NCBI RefSeq assembly: GCF_000764185.1 | Contig: NZ_JQEC01000047.1 | Span: 1 to 64,000, forward strand | Direction: 5' to 3' | DNA length: 64,000 nt | From: Colwellia psychrerythraea | Lineage (GTDB): Bacteria > Pseudomonadota > Gammaproteobacteria > Enterobacterales > Alteromonadaceae | Shown: positions 18,935-27,296 of the stretch, in pieces | Numbering within the stretch: position 1 is the first letter of the stretch | Layout: each line of letters opens with the position of its first letter | Program-made: the position numbers and the translations under genes | The notes under the pieces: generated by a model | The model's database searches: none | The model's input: only the letters and a program-made list of their open reading frames with translations | What the model was told of the DNA's origin: nothing

Positions 18935-20278
18935 TTAATGACTTACCTCGATACGCTCAATCAGTGATTCTAGTTTTTCTGATGATGGGCCCATCAGATA
19001 GTCTAATTGCACCAATAAGTTTTTATTAATCTTATCGCTTTCTTTATATTTCCACTGTTTTAATGCCGTAACAGCGCTTTTATCAAAGACATAAGCTGGT
19101 TTAGCAATAACCACTTCTACATGACTTACTGAGCCATCGGCTTCTACATCAAACTTTAATACTACAGAGCCTTCGGTGCCCGCTTTAGCTGCTGCAATAG
19201 GATACTTAGGCTCTATTCTATGGGTAGGGGATAAACCAAGAACAACTTTTTTAGTTGTAACCTTGCTACCTTCATCTTGATGTAATTGATGACCAGCATA
19301 ACTAACGCCAGCCAGTAATGAACTTGATATTAGAGTAACTAAGCTTAGTTTAGCGACTTTAGTGATGGTGCTCTTTGTTGAAAATCCTTTTGACATCTGT
19401 TTTATTTGTTCTATTCGATTAAACATAAAGTGTTGTTCTCCGTTTTGCTTAAAACTATTCATAAAACTAAGTAAGGTAAAAGCGTTAGGTGGAGCTGTTT
19501 CTGCCGCTAGTACCAGTGCTTTACAGTATTGGATCCTGGATTGGGTATGCTTTCGCGCCAAAACAACTTGGTCACAGGAATGCTCTTGATCTTGACGAAA
19601 TGCCGCATAAGCACGCCAAGCTAGCGGATTGAACCAGAATAGTGCTAAGAGCATAAGCGCTAGCTGATTCGTCCACATATGGTGCTGAGAGAAGTGACAC
19701 ATTTCATGACTGATAATCAGCTGTTGCTGTTCAGGGGTATAAAGTGTTTCAAAGTCCTCAGGAATAACTAAAACTTGTTTGAATAATCCGATAAGCATTG
19801 GGCTATGAATATGACTGCTTTGTGCAAGTACTAACTTTGTTATGCCACTTTCGGTTATTTGTTGTTGATGTTTATTATCAGCTAAGAATTCTAATTTTAA
19901 CGCTTTGCGATAGTTGAATTGCGTTATAGCCCAGTAACTTATAAGTAAGGTGAAACCTAAGGCCCATGTGCTGCTGAGCCATAAACCTAACAGCTTATCT
20001 ATTGATAAGTGCTGATTTATACTCTGGCTTGGTGTCACTAAGTAACGCTGCATTAAGCCATATTGAGATTCAATAGCTGTTAGTTCACTTATGTTTAACC
20101 AGCTTAAGTGTTGCCAAGGAAAGGGCAATGAATAAAGCACTAAACTCAATGGAATAACCAGCCATAAATTATAAACCGTATTGGCATCAATACTTTTTCT
20201 TAACGGCTTGCGGATAAGCAGCATTAACGATAACAAAACGGTTAGTGGCAGCAATAAATTAACTAAGGCGCTAATCAT
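18935..20278 (-). CDS. BlaR1-like M56 metallopeptidase with C-terminal TonB domain
   Basis: 447 residues. Several membrane segments at the N-terminus enclose an M56 protease domain with the zinc motif HEMCH (HExxH, about residue 190) and the nearby NPLAWRAYAAFRQDQEHSCD with the third ligand. After a membrane segment near residue 310 the outer part is not a penicillin-binding sensor but a TonB C-terminal domain (EPKYPIAAAKAGTEGSVVLKF...TALKQWKYKE). M56 proteins sense envelope signals and relieve the partner BlaI repressor by proteolysis. Here the sensor input is probably envelope- or TonB-linked rather than beta-lactam. It overlaps the BlaI gene by 8 bases. Confidence 0.85.
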   Translation of the reverse strand: MISALVNLLLPLTVLLSLMLLIRKPLRKSIDANTVYNLWLVIPLSLVLYSLPFPWQHLSWLNISELTAIESQYGLMQRYLVTPSQSINQHLSIDKLLGLWLSSTWALGFTLLISYWAITQFNYRKALKLEFLADNKHQQQITESGITKLVLAQSSHIHSPMLIGLFKQVLVIPEDFETLYTPEQQQLIISHEMCHFSQHHMWTNQLALMLLALFWFNPLAWRAYAAFRQDQEHSCDQVVLARKHTQSRIQYCKALVLAAETAPPNAFTLLSFMNSFKQNGEQHFMFNRIEQIKQMSKGFSTKSTITKVAKLSLVTLISSSLLAGVSYAGHQLHQDEGSKVTTKKVVLGLSPTHRIEPKYPIAAAKAGTEGSVVLKFDVEADGSVSHVEVVIAKPAYVFDKSAVTALKQWKYKESDKINKNLLVQLDYLMGPSSEKLESLIERIEVSH

Positions 20279-20675
20279 TATTTTTCTCCCAATCAGAAAT
20301 CAATGATTTTAGCGCGCTTATATCGTCTTTATTAAGCTCATTTTGTTTGGCAAAACCAGCTACCAAAGGCGCTAACTTACCGCTAAACATACGCGCTACT
20401 AAGCTTTTACTTTCTTTTAATGTGTAGGCTTCGCGCTCTAACAAGGGGGAATATAAATAATGACGTTGCTGTTTTTCAAAACTTATAGCTTGCTTTTTTA
20501 CTAGACGGTTTAGCAATGTTTTTACCGTTTTATCATGCCATTGCTTATCCTGACTTTCGATACCTGTTGCATTGGTATTTTCATTAAGTTTGGTAATTAT
20601 ATCGTTCGCGCTAGCAGGGTGGTTTTGCCACAAGGCTTCTAATACTTCAAATTCGGCATTACTGATTTCAGTCAT
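20271..20675 (-). CDS. BlaI/MecI-family repressor
   Basis: 134 residues with the BlaI winged helix (ISNAEFEVLEALWQNHPASA, KTVKTLLNRLVKKQAISFEK, HYLYSPLLEREAYTLKES) and a C-terminal dimerisation helix region. It represses by binding TACA/TGTA dyads and is inactivated by cleavage by its M56 partner, encoded in the overlapping downstream gene. Two matching palindromes lie just upstream, between it and the divergent lipoprotein gene. Confidence 0.9.
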   Translation of the reverse strand: MTEISNAEFEVLEALWQNHPASANDIITKLNENTNATGIESQDKQWHDKTVKTLLNRLVKKQAISFEKQQRHYLYSPLLEREAYTLKESKSLVARMFSGKLAPLVAGFAKQNELNKDDISALKSLISDWEKNND

Positions 20676-20722
20676 CTCATTTCCAAGTTTTTTCTAGGTT
20701 TTGATTCTAGGTAATATTAACT

Positions 20723-20736
20723 ATTACAAACGTAAT
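20723..20736. promoter_or_regulatory. BlaI-type operator, proximal
   Basis: ATTACAAACGTAAT, a dyad with the TACA/TGTA half-site pattern of BlaI/MecI operators (one centre mismatch, CGTA). It lies 48 bases before the blaI-like start. Confidence 0.6.
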
Positions 20737-20743
20737 CGATGAG

Positions 20744-20767
20744 TTAAGATTACATTTGTAATCTTAA
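20744..20767. promoter_or_regulatory. BlaI-type operator, main palindrome
   Basis: A 24-base perfect palindrome with half-site TTAAGATTACA around a 2-base centre; its core TTACATTTGTAA matches the BlaI/MecI consensus TACATNTGTA. Its centre is 26 bases from that of the other operator. Confidence 0.75.
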
Positions 20768-20822
20768 CTGTCAATTGTTATTTTTATTAAGGTTAGTTAT
20801 TTTAAGCAAGGGGTTTAATAAA

Positions 20823-21512
20823 ATGAAGATGATAAGTATTTTGTTGATGTGCTTTTTTATTTTGTCGTGTTCTTCAACAAAGGTTCACCTTTACACGCGT
20901 TATTTATCAGCAGAAGAAGCTGATGCAGTTACTAAAAATTTAGAGCAACTAGGCTTTGATGTCATAGCCAATACTCTGGTTTTTCCTGACGGTATTGAGC
21001 AATCTACCTTGCTTTATTCGCCATTTGTTGAAGGGGAAAACAGTTTAAATATTTTAATAGATACACTAGCTGATATAGGTTGGGTTATGCCTAATGTGCA
21101 GCCAATCTTTGCTGGCAATCACTATTACACCAAAAATAGTGTTGGTCTGCTGTTATTGCCCGATGGGGGCAGGCAAAGTGATAAAGTGATCAGGCAAGAT
21201 CTTGCCAATGAATATAAAAGTAAAGCGTGTGATTCAGCGATCAAACTTAGGCTAAATAATGACGCTAGTTATCAATTTCTATACCCGAATAAAACTGACA
21301 GTCAAATGGAACAACTAACGGGAACGTGGCAGATCACAAGTTACCCTTATATTGAGTTGACCTCATTGAATAAAGTGTGGCGTTTCTACTATGAGATTCA
21401 AAAAAGCGCTATAACGGATGTGGTAGGGAAAGTAGAGGTTATTGAATTAAAGCCATTAGATGATCATTACACATTGCCCAAATGTAGTTTTTTTTATGGC
21501 TTAAGGGCTTAA
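20823..21512 (+). CDS. lipoprotein of unknown function, divergent from BlaI
   Basis: 229 residues. A short signal peptide with lipobox ILSC precedes a mature region with no family I recognise: an N-terminal SPOR-like or ferredoxin-like segment (YLSAEEADAVTKNLEQLGFD), then a GLLLLPDGG turn and a C-terminal lipocalin-like part (LTGTWQITSYPYIELTSL, WRFYYEI). ATG 20823 is preceded by AGGGG. It is transcribed away from the BlaI/BlaR1-like pair across two operators and is the best candidate for the regulated output of that sensor. Confidence 0.65.
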   Translation: MKMISILLMCFFILSCSSTKVHLYTRYLSAEEADAVTKNLEQLGFDVIANTLVFPDGIEQSTLLYSPFVEGENSLNILIDTLADIGWVMPNVQPIFAGNHYYTKNSVGLLLLPDGGRQSDKVIRQDLANEYKSKACDSAIKLRLNNDASYQFLYPNKTDSQMEQLTGTWQITSYPYIELTSLNKVWRFYYEIQKSAITDVVGKVEVIELKPLDDHYTLPKCSFFYGLRA

Positions 21513-21539
21513 TTTTATTTCTATATTTATAAAAGAAAA

Positions 21540-21564
21540 AGCGTATTAACTAAGCTAATACGCT
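21540..21564 (-). terminator. intrinsic terminator of the aldo/keto reductase gene
   Basis: Stem AGCGTATTA / TAATACGCT; on the minus strand it is followed by a T-rich run (TTTTTCTTTT). It may also slow plus-strand transcription of the lipoprotein gene. Confidence 0.65.
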
Positions 21565-21591
21565 AATAGTATTTGACTACGAGTTGGCGAC

Positions 21592-22500
21592 TTAAGGCTG
21601 CGGATAACCATTTCTTGCTTCAAGCAAGCGGTACCAATCGGCATGATTATAGACAATGGATAAGGCTTGTTTCGCCGCGACAATTCGCTCTGGCGTAGTT
21701 GAACCAATGATAGGACAGATATTGGCTGGATGTTTAAGTAACCAAGCTAAAATAAGTTGCCAAGTTGAGCAGTTATATAACTCCGCTTGTCTTGCTAATT
21801 CAGCGGCAATGCGTTGTTCATCAGCTTTTGAGAAAGTATTTCCCCAAGCAGGGTAAACGACTCCACCAAGTGGACACCAAGCGATAGGTGTAATGCCTAG
21901 CTGCTGACACTGATCTAAACTGCCGTCGGTCAAGCTGCTGATATTATGAATATTAATTTCTATTTGATTAACCAATAATGGCTTATCTAAAGCTGATTGC
22001 AATAAGCTCAGTTGTGAAGGAGAGAAGTTACTTACGCCAAAGTGTTTCACTTTTCCGCTTGCTTTTAGTTGCTCAAATGTTTGCGCAACTTGCTCGGCAT
22101 TAAATAAATAATCAGGACGATGCAGTAAGAACATATCGAGGTAATCAACATTTAATCGTTTTAGTGAGTTTTCAACACTGGTTGTTAGGTAATCTGCTGA
22201 AAAGTCATAACGTTGTGGATCAGGACGAATGCCTGCTTTTGAGGTAATAATAAGTTGCTCGCGAATATCTGGCGTTTCTTGTTTAAGCTCAGTTAATAAC
22301 TCACCAAATAAGCTTTCACAGTGACCAGCGCCATAAATATCAGCATGATCAAAATGGGTATAACCCACTTCAAGTGCAGTCCTAAGTGCCAACTTACCCT
22401 TAGTTTTATCCGCAGGAGTATTATCACCGGCAATGCGCATACAGCCATAAATAAGGCGTGAGCTGATGACCTTTGAAGAGTTAAATTTTATTTTTTGCAT
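21592..22500 (-). CDS. aldo/keto reductase (YdhF-like)
   Basis: 302 residues, a complete TIM-barrel aldo/keto reductase: N-terminal YGCMRIAGD, catalytic Asp-Tyr in GYTHFDHADIYGAGHCESLFG, catalytic Lys in LIITSKAGI, and the substrate-loop strand HFGVSNFSPSQLSLL. It uses NADPH to reduce carbonyl groups in the cytoplasm. The closest well-known relative by pattern is E. coli YdhF. It follows the halogenase-like gene by 33 bases on the same strand and may belong to the same transcript as the TonB receptor. Confidence 0.9.
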   Translation of the reverse strand: MQKIKFNSSKVISSRLIYGCMRIAGDNTPADKTKGKLALRTALEVGYTHFDHADIYGAGHCESLFGELLTELKQETPDIREQLIITSKAGIRPDPQRYDFSADYLTTSVENSLKRLNVDYLDMFLLHRPDYLFNAEQVAQTFEQLKASGKVKHFGVSNFSPSQLSLLQSALDKPLLVNQIEINIHNISSLTDGSLDQCQQLGITPIAWCPLGGVVYPAWGNTFSKADEQRIAAELARQAELYNCSTWQLILAWLLKHPANICPIIGSTTPERIVAAKQALSIVYNHADWYRLLEARNGYPQP

Positions 22501-22533
22501 TTTATGCCTTTGTTTTATAATTATGTACCGTGG

Positions 22534-24078
22534 TTAAAGTGACTGTAAAAACTCATCATGGCTAGGCAGTTTCTCTACCGTACGATTGATCAATGTTTTC
22601 AAACTTGCCATTAAATCGGTCCGTTGTTCAATGGATAAAGTATCAACCAAGGGATGATAATCTTCAGGGATATTACCCTGGCCTATCATCACTTGCTGCC
22701 AGGCTATTTCAGTAAATAAGTCATCAGGTTTGCAAAAGACTTTACCCGTTTTTTTAAATAATTCTATTTTTGTAACTAATGATTCAGGTATATCCATGCG
22801 CTGACAAGCACGCCAAAACTCACTATCGCCTCGGTTGTTAAGTTTGTAATGCAAGATGATAAAATCACGAATGCCTTCCAGTTCAACTTTAGACTGAGCA
22901 TTAAATTCATCAACCTCTATTTGTTTAATACCGTTATGCGGAAAGAACTTCATTAATCGTATGGCAGCGGTTTGAATTAAATGAATATTGGTGGATTCAA
23001 GAGGTTCAAAGAAACCACTAGATAAACCAATGGCTATAACATTGTTATGCCATTGTTTACGACGGCGACCGGTTTTAAAAGGGATTACTCTTGGCTCTGC
23101 TAGCGCTTTACCGTCAAGATTATTGAGCAGTAATTCTTTCGCTTCGTCGTCGCTCATGTGTTTACTTGAATACACTAAACCATTACCCGTTCTATGTTGC
23201 AGTGGAATACGCCATTGCCAACCAAAATTATGTGCGGTTGAACGAGTATAGGGTTCAATTGGTTCAACTTTTTCACAAGGAACTGCAATAGCACGATCAC
23301 AAGGCAACCAGTGTGAGTAATCTTCATAACCGGTACTAAGGGTTTTTTCTATTAATAAAGCAGCAAGTCCGCTGCAATCGATAAATAAATCACCGGCAAT
23401 ATTGGTATCGTTTTCAAGTGATAAGCTGTTGATAAAGCCAGAGTCAGTATGCTGATTCACTTTTGTGATAGTACCTTCAATACGCTTGACTCCCAAATTT
23501 GTTGCGTGTTTACGTAAAAACTTAGCGTATAAACCAGCATCAAAATGATATGCATGGGCGATACCCGGTAAATTAGTATTGGGAATGTTATTTATTGGGG
23601 CAAATTTATGCTGTTTCGCTGCTTGGTAATTCAGTGAAAAATCCCAAAAGCTACTCGTATCAATAGTGCTACTGGCATTAGCGTTACCTCGTTTATCCTG
23701 CTGCGCCCGTAGCCAAAAATGATTAAAATCACAAAAAGGGAGTTTTTTACCTATCTTGCCAAAAGCATGCATATAACTATCGCCATTTCGATGCCAATTA
23801 TTAAACTCTATGCCTAACTTAATGGTACCTTGGGTCGCTTTAATAAAGGCTTTTTCATTAATACCAATAGCACTGTTAAAATTAATTATTGGTGGGATAG
23901 TCGCTTCGCCAACACCGATGATGCCTATTTTGTCAGACTCTACTAGGCTTATTTCGAGGGTTTTACCTAAGGTTTTTGCTAGTAAAGATGCAGTCATCCA
24001 ACCGGCAGTGCCACCACCGACAATAACAACTTTTTGAATCTTATCTTGCATATGACTTTGACTGTTAGTTTGTTGCAT
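22534..24078 (-). CDS. tryptophan-halogenase-family flavoprotein of a TonB-receptor locus
   Basis: 514 residues from ATG 24078, which has AAGGAAAG upstream. The FAD-binding motif VVIVGGGTAGWMTA, the conserved Lys of halogenases (TQGTIKLGIEFNNW) and the WxWxIP motif (FGWQWRIPLQHRTGN) are all present, so the fold and the key residues of FADH2-dependent tryptophan halogenases are kept. In marine and Caulobacter-type genomes such genes often flank TonB-dependent receptors for glycans, and their true substrate there is unknown. It lies ~115 bases downstream of the maltodextrin receptor gene on the same strand. Confidence 0.85.
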   Translation of the reverse strand: MQQTNSQSHMQDKIQKVVIVGGGTAGWMTASLLAKTLGKTLEISLVESDKIGIIGVGEATIPPIINFNSAIGINEKAFIKATQGTIKLGIEFNNWHRNGDSYMHAFGKIGKKLPFCDFNHFWLRAQQDKRGNANASSTIDTSSFWDFSLNYQAAKQHKFAPINNIPNTNLPGIAHAYHFDAGLYAKFLRKHATNLGVKRIEGTITKVNQHTDSGFINSLSLENDTNIAGDLFIDCSGLAALLIEKTLSTGYEDYSHWLPCDRAIAVPCEKVEPIEPYTRSTAHNFGWQWRIPLQHRTGNGLVYSSKHMSDDEAKELLLNNLDGKALAEPRVIPFKTGRRRKQWHNNVIAIGLSSGFFEPLESTNIHLIQTAAIRLMKFFPHNGIKQIEVDEFNAQSKVELEGIRDFIILHYKLNNRGDSEFWRACQRMDIPESLVTKIELFKKTGKVFCKPDDLFTEIAWQQVMIGQGNIPEDYHPLVDTLSIEQRTDLMASLKTLINRTVEKLPSHDEFLQSL

Positions 24079-24194
24079 TGGACTTTCCTTAACCTGACCA
24101 TAAATCTTTATTGTTGAAATAAAAAGCCCTAGTAACACATGTTCACTAGGGCTTTTATTAGTAGCATTTAACTAAAGTGGTTTAGCTAAAATTA

Positions 24195-27002
24195 TTACAT
24201 TTTATAGCTAAATCCCAGTAAATAAGTGCTACCGTAGTCTTGGTAATCACGTACTTGCAATGCGTTATCACCTTGCAATGAAGTGAACGGCTCTTCAGTT
24301 AAGTTATAAGCTTGTAAGAAGATAGACAACCCTTCTAAACGTTCAAAACCACCTTCACCAAAGTCATAACCAATTTGTGCATCAACAATGGTTTCACCAA
24401 CAATATCAACTTGCACGGTATCGAAACCTAAGCCGTAAACATCGCCTTTAAAGGCTCCACGTTTACGCATGCTAGCACGAGCTGAGAAACCATTTTTATC
24501 ATAATAGAAGGTTGCACTGGTAATACTGTCTGATAAACCTGGTAATTGGTAGTCATCACCATTTTGATCTTTCATGTCTGATTCAATGCCAGTGTAGCTA
24601 GCAATAAGTCCAAAACCGTCTAGGTGCTCTGACATCATGTTAAATGGTAAAGTTGCGGAAAGTTCATAACCCCAAAGTGTACCGTCGCCGCCGTTCACTT
24701 TACCTTTACCTGTACCTGAAGTTGTTGCTGGTAATTCACCCGTGGATGGATCGGCAACACCTGTCATATCAACCTCATAACTTCCGTCGAAAATCCAGTT
24801 TTGTAAATCTTTATGGAAAAGAGCTACCGCAAAATAACCTTCATCACTAAAGTAATTCTCATAAGATAGATCTATACCAATGGCTTCTTTTGGTTCAAGC
24901 GACGGGTTACCACCTTCAACACTCCAGTAGTTACCTTGTTCATCAGGTGTTTGGTTATATGTGGCATTAAATGAAGCATTCATTTCATCTAAACGGGCAC
25001 GAGATATGGTTTTAGCTGCACCAAAGCGTAACGTTTGAGTATCATCAATTTGCAATGACAAGTTGATACTAGGTAAAAAGTGACCATAATCATGACTTAC
25101 ATCAGTAGGCTCAGTAACTACTAAACCATTAACGGTATTAAAGGCATTACCTTGTGAAGACTGGTCAGTATAAACATAACGTACACCAAAGTTCCCCGTA
25201 AGTGGTAAACCGGCAATATCAGTCACAAGCTCAGCTTGAACAAATGCCGACATTACTTTTTCATTCACCGTCCAAGACTTAGTGGCATGAGTTGGGTTGG
25301 TTAAGCTTTCTTGTAATAAGTCATAATAACCATCGTTGATTAAACCCATGGTATCGTAGGCTATCATGTCGCCCATACCAATAAAGTCTAAATTAGCACT
25401 GCCTAAACGATACTCTTCTGGTACCGATTGCATCCCAGGATTATCAGGGTAGCTAAAGCTGCTTAAGGTCATGAAATAGCCTTCAGATTTTTTAGTTTTT
25501 TCACGTTCACGATAAGAAACACCGTAAGTGATATCTGAAATGAAGTTTGAATCAATTTCCTGACTAGCAGCAAATTTCAAAGACTGTAACTCGTCATCAA
25601 TACTCGGGGTATTTATAAAACCATCTTGTAATTGGTTTTCATAGTCAGTACCGGTAACGCCATATTTATCATTAAGAGCACCACTCCAACCCCAACTTAA
25701 CGGTCCGCCTAATTGAATTAGATTGTAATCGCTATAATCAAGTCCATGGCTAAAAGTCGCTCCGGTATTACCAGAATCGAAAGTGTAACCCAAATCATCA
25801 GCTGCACCACGACTATCGCCACGACCAGTACCTGAGTAACTTTCAACACTGTAAACATCACGTTCTACTTTAGAGTAACTGGCATCAAAGTCTAAAGTCC
25901 AAGTATCGCTTGCTGCCCATGAAGTATTAAAACCGAATGACATTAACTCCGCATCACGCTCTTCATAGTCATTACGTACTACAACGCGTTGATCTTGAGT
26001 TATGGCACTGGTGACAAAGCCAGTTGCCGGATCAATTACTGCGGTATCTGCAGAAATACTGCCTTGACCCCAAGCAAAAGGAATTTCAATACCACGTAAT
26101 ATTTTAGTATCTAAAAAATCAACGTAAAGTGCATCAAAGGTCATTTTTAAGTTGTTAGTTGGTGCCGCTTCGATAACTAACATGGCAGAATCACGCTCTA
26201 ATGTTGAAGAGCGTACATATGGCTTAGCACCACCTAAAATAGAACCCTTTGAACCATCTTCATACTCAAACTCAGGATAACCCCAAGCATTCCAACGCTT
26301 CTCTTGGTTTGGCGATGTCATAGTAGTATAAGCAAAAGCAACACCTAAGGTATCATCAGCAAACTGATCCATATAAAAGAATGTACCTTTTAAGCCAGCA
26401 TCATCTCCATCAGGATTTAACTTATCAAAGCTGGTCTTTTCATAGGTACCGTTAAATTGAATAACACGACCATCTTGGTTGAGTGGTTTGATTGTTTGTA
26501 AATCAATAACGCCGGCAATTCCTTCACCTTCGAGGCTGGCATTTGGTGTTTTATAAACGGTAACACCGCTCATAATTTCAGAAGGGTATAAGTCAAATTC
26601 AACGCCACGGTTATCACCGATAGACACTTGCTCACGACCATTTAAGGTGGTGCCACTTTCATTTTCACCAAAACCACGAATGCTGACTTTACTGGCACGT
26701 CCGTCAATACGTTGTGCCGCAAGGCCAGGTAAACGTGCGATCGACTCAGCAATAGAAGAGTCAGGTAGTTTACCAATGTCTTCAGCAGAAATGGCTTCAA
26801 CAACGTTTGATGAATAACGTTTTAAGTTGATTGATTCAACTAAGCTTTTACGAAAGCCAGTAACTTGAATTACTTCAACTTCTTCTTCAGCTGCTTTCTC
26901 TTCTGCTTTGACTTCTTCGGCAGCAAAACTCGCAGTGCTTAATGCCATTAAGCCACTTGAAAGTAGAGCTAAAGTCATTTTGCTTGGTTTAAAATGTAGC
27001 AT
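24195..27002 (-). CDS. TonB-dependent receptor, probable maltodextrin uptake
   Basis: 935 residues. A signal peptide (MTLALLSSGLMALSTASFA) leads to an Ala/Glu-rich segment and the TonB box region (VEVIQVTGFRKSLVES), a plug domain (SIAESIARLPGLAAQRIDGR, VSIRGFGENES) and a 22-strand barrel ending YGSTYLLGFSYKM. The plug follows the Caulobacter MalA/TIGR01782 type. It imports large substrates across the outer membrane with TonB energy; the divergent pullulanase gene and shared operators point to maltodextrins or pullulan-like glucans. Start ATG 27002 is set by GGGGAG 8 bases upstream. Confidence 0.9.
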   Translation of the reverse strand: MLHFKPSKMTLALLSSGLMALSTASFAAEEVKAEEKAAEEEVEVIQVTGFRKSLVESINLKRYSSNVVEAISAEDIGKLPDSSIAESIARLPGLAAQRIDGRASKVSIRGFGENESGTTLNGREQVSIGDNRGVEFDLYPSEIMSGVTVYKTPNASLEGEGIAGVIDLQTIKPLNQDGRVIQFNGTYEKTSFDKLNPDGDDAGLKGTFFYMDQFADDTLGVAFAYTTMTSPNQEKRWNAWGYPEFEYEDGSKGSILGGAKPYVRSSTLERDSAMLVIEAAPTNNLKMTFDALYVDFLDTKILRGIEIPFAWGQGSISADTAVIDPATGFVTSAITQDQRVVVRNDYEERDAELMSFGFNTSWAASDTWTLDFDASYSKVERDVYSVESYSGTGRGDSRGAADDLGYTFDSGNTGATFSHGLDYSDYNLIQLGGPLSWGWSGALNDKYGVTGTDYENQLQDGFINTPSIDDELQSLKFAASQEIDSNFISDITYGVSYREREKTKKSEGYFMTLSSFSYPDNPGMQSVPEEYRLGSANLDFIGMGDMIAYDTMGLINDGYYDLLQESLTNPTHATKSWTVNEKVMSAFVQAELVTDIAGLPLTGNFGVRYVYTDQSSQGNAFNTVNGLVVTEPTDVSHDYGHFLPSINLSLQIDDTQTLRFGAAKTISRARLDEMNASFNATYNQTPDEQGNYWSVEGGNPSLEPKEAIGIDLSYENYFSDEGYFAVALFHKDLQNWIFDGSYEVDMTGVADPSTGELPATTSGTGKGKVNGGDGTLWGYELSATLPFNMMSEHLDGFGLIASYTGIESDMKDQNGDDYQLPGLSDSITSATFYYDKNGFSARASMRKRGAFKGDVYGLGFDTVQVDIVGETIVDAQIGYDFGEGGFERLEGLSIFLQAYNLTEEPFTSLQGDNALQVRDYQDYGSTYLLGFSYKM

Positions 27003-27170
27003 TGAATATTCTCCCCTAGCCATCCTTGATTAATTTTATAGGCTAACTTCCATTTAGCCTAATAATTATATGTTTGTATTTAAAATGTTCGTTATGTTGC
27101 TCACGTGTATTAATTCGTTATTATTTGTGAGCAACTTTAATATAAAGGGGCAAATTACAGATGGATAGCC

Positions 27171-27188
27171 GTTGCATACGTATTCAAC
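27171..27188. promoter_or_regulatory. LacI-type (MalR-like) operator 1
   Basis: GTTGCATACGTATTCAAC, an 18-base dyad with the central CG step typical of LacI-family operators, in the divergent promoter of receptor and pullulanase. Its centre is 41 bases, about four helical turns, from operator 2. Confidence 0.7.
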
Positions 27189-27211
27189 GGGTAGCTTGGC
27201 CTTCCATGTAC

Positions 27212-27229
27212 ATTGAATACGTATGCAAC
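27212..27229. promoter_or_regulatory. LacI-type (MalR-like) operator 2
   Basis: ATTGAATACGTATGCAAC, nearly the reverse complement of operator 1. The pair could regulate both divergent genes; no LacI-family gene is in the window. Confidence 0.7.
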
Positions 27230-27296
27230 GACTGTTTTAAAAATAAACAAGTCATTAGGTTAAAAGAGAAACTAAAAACAATAAAAGGAAATAGTT

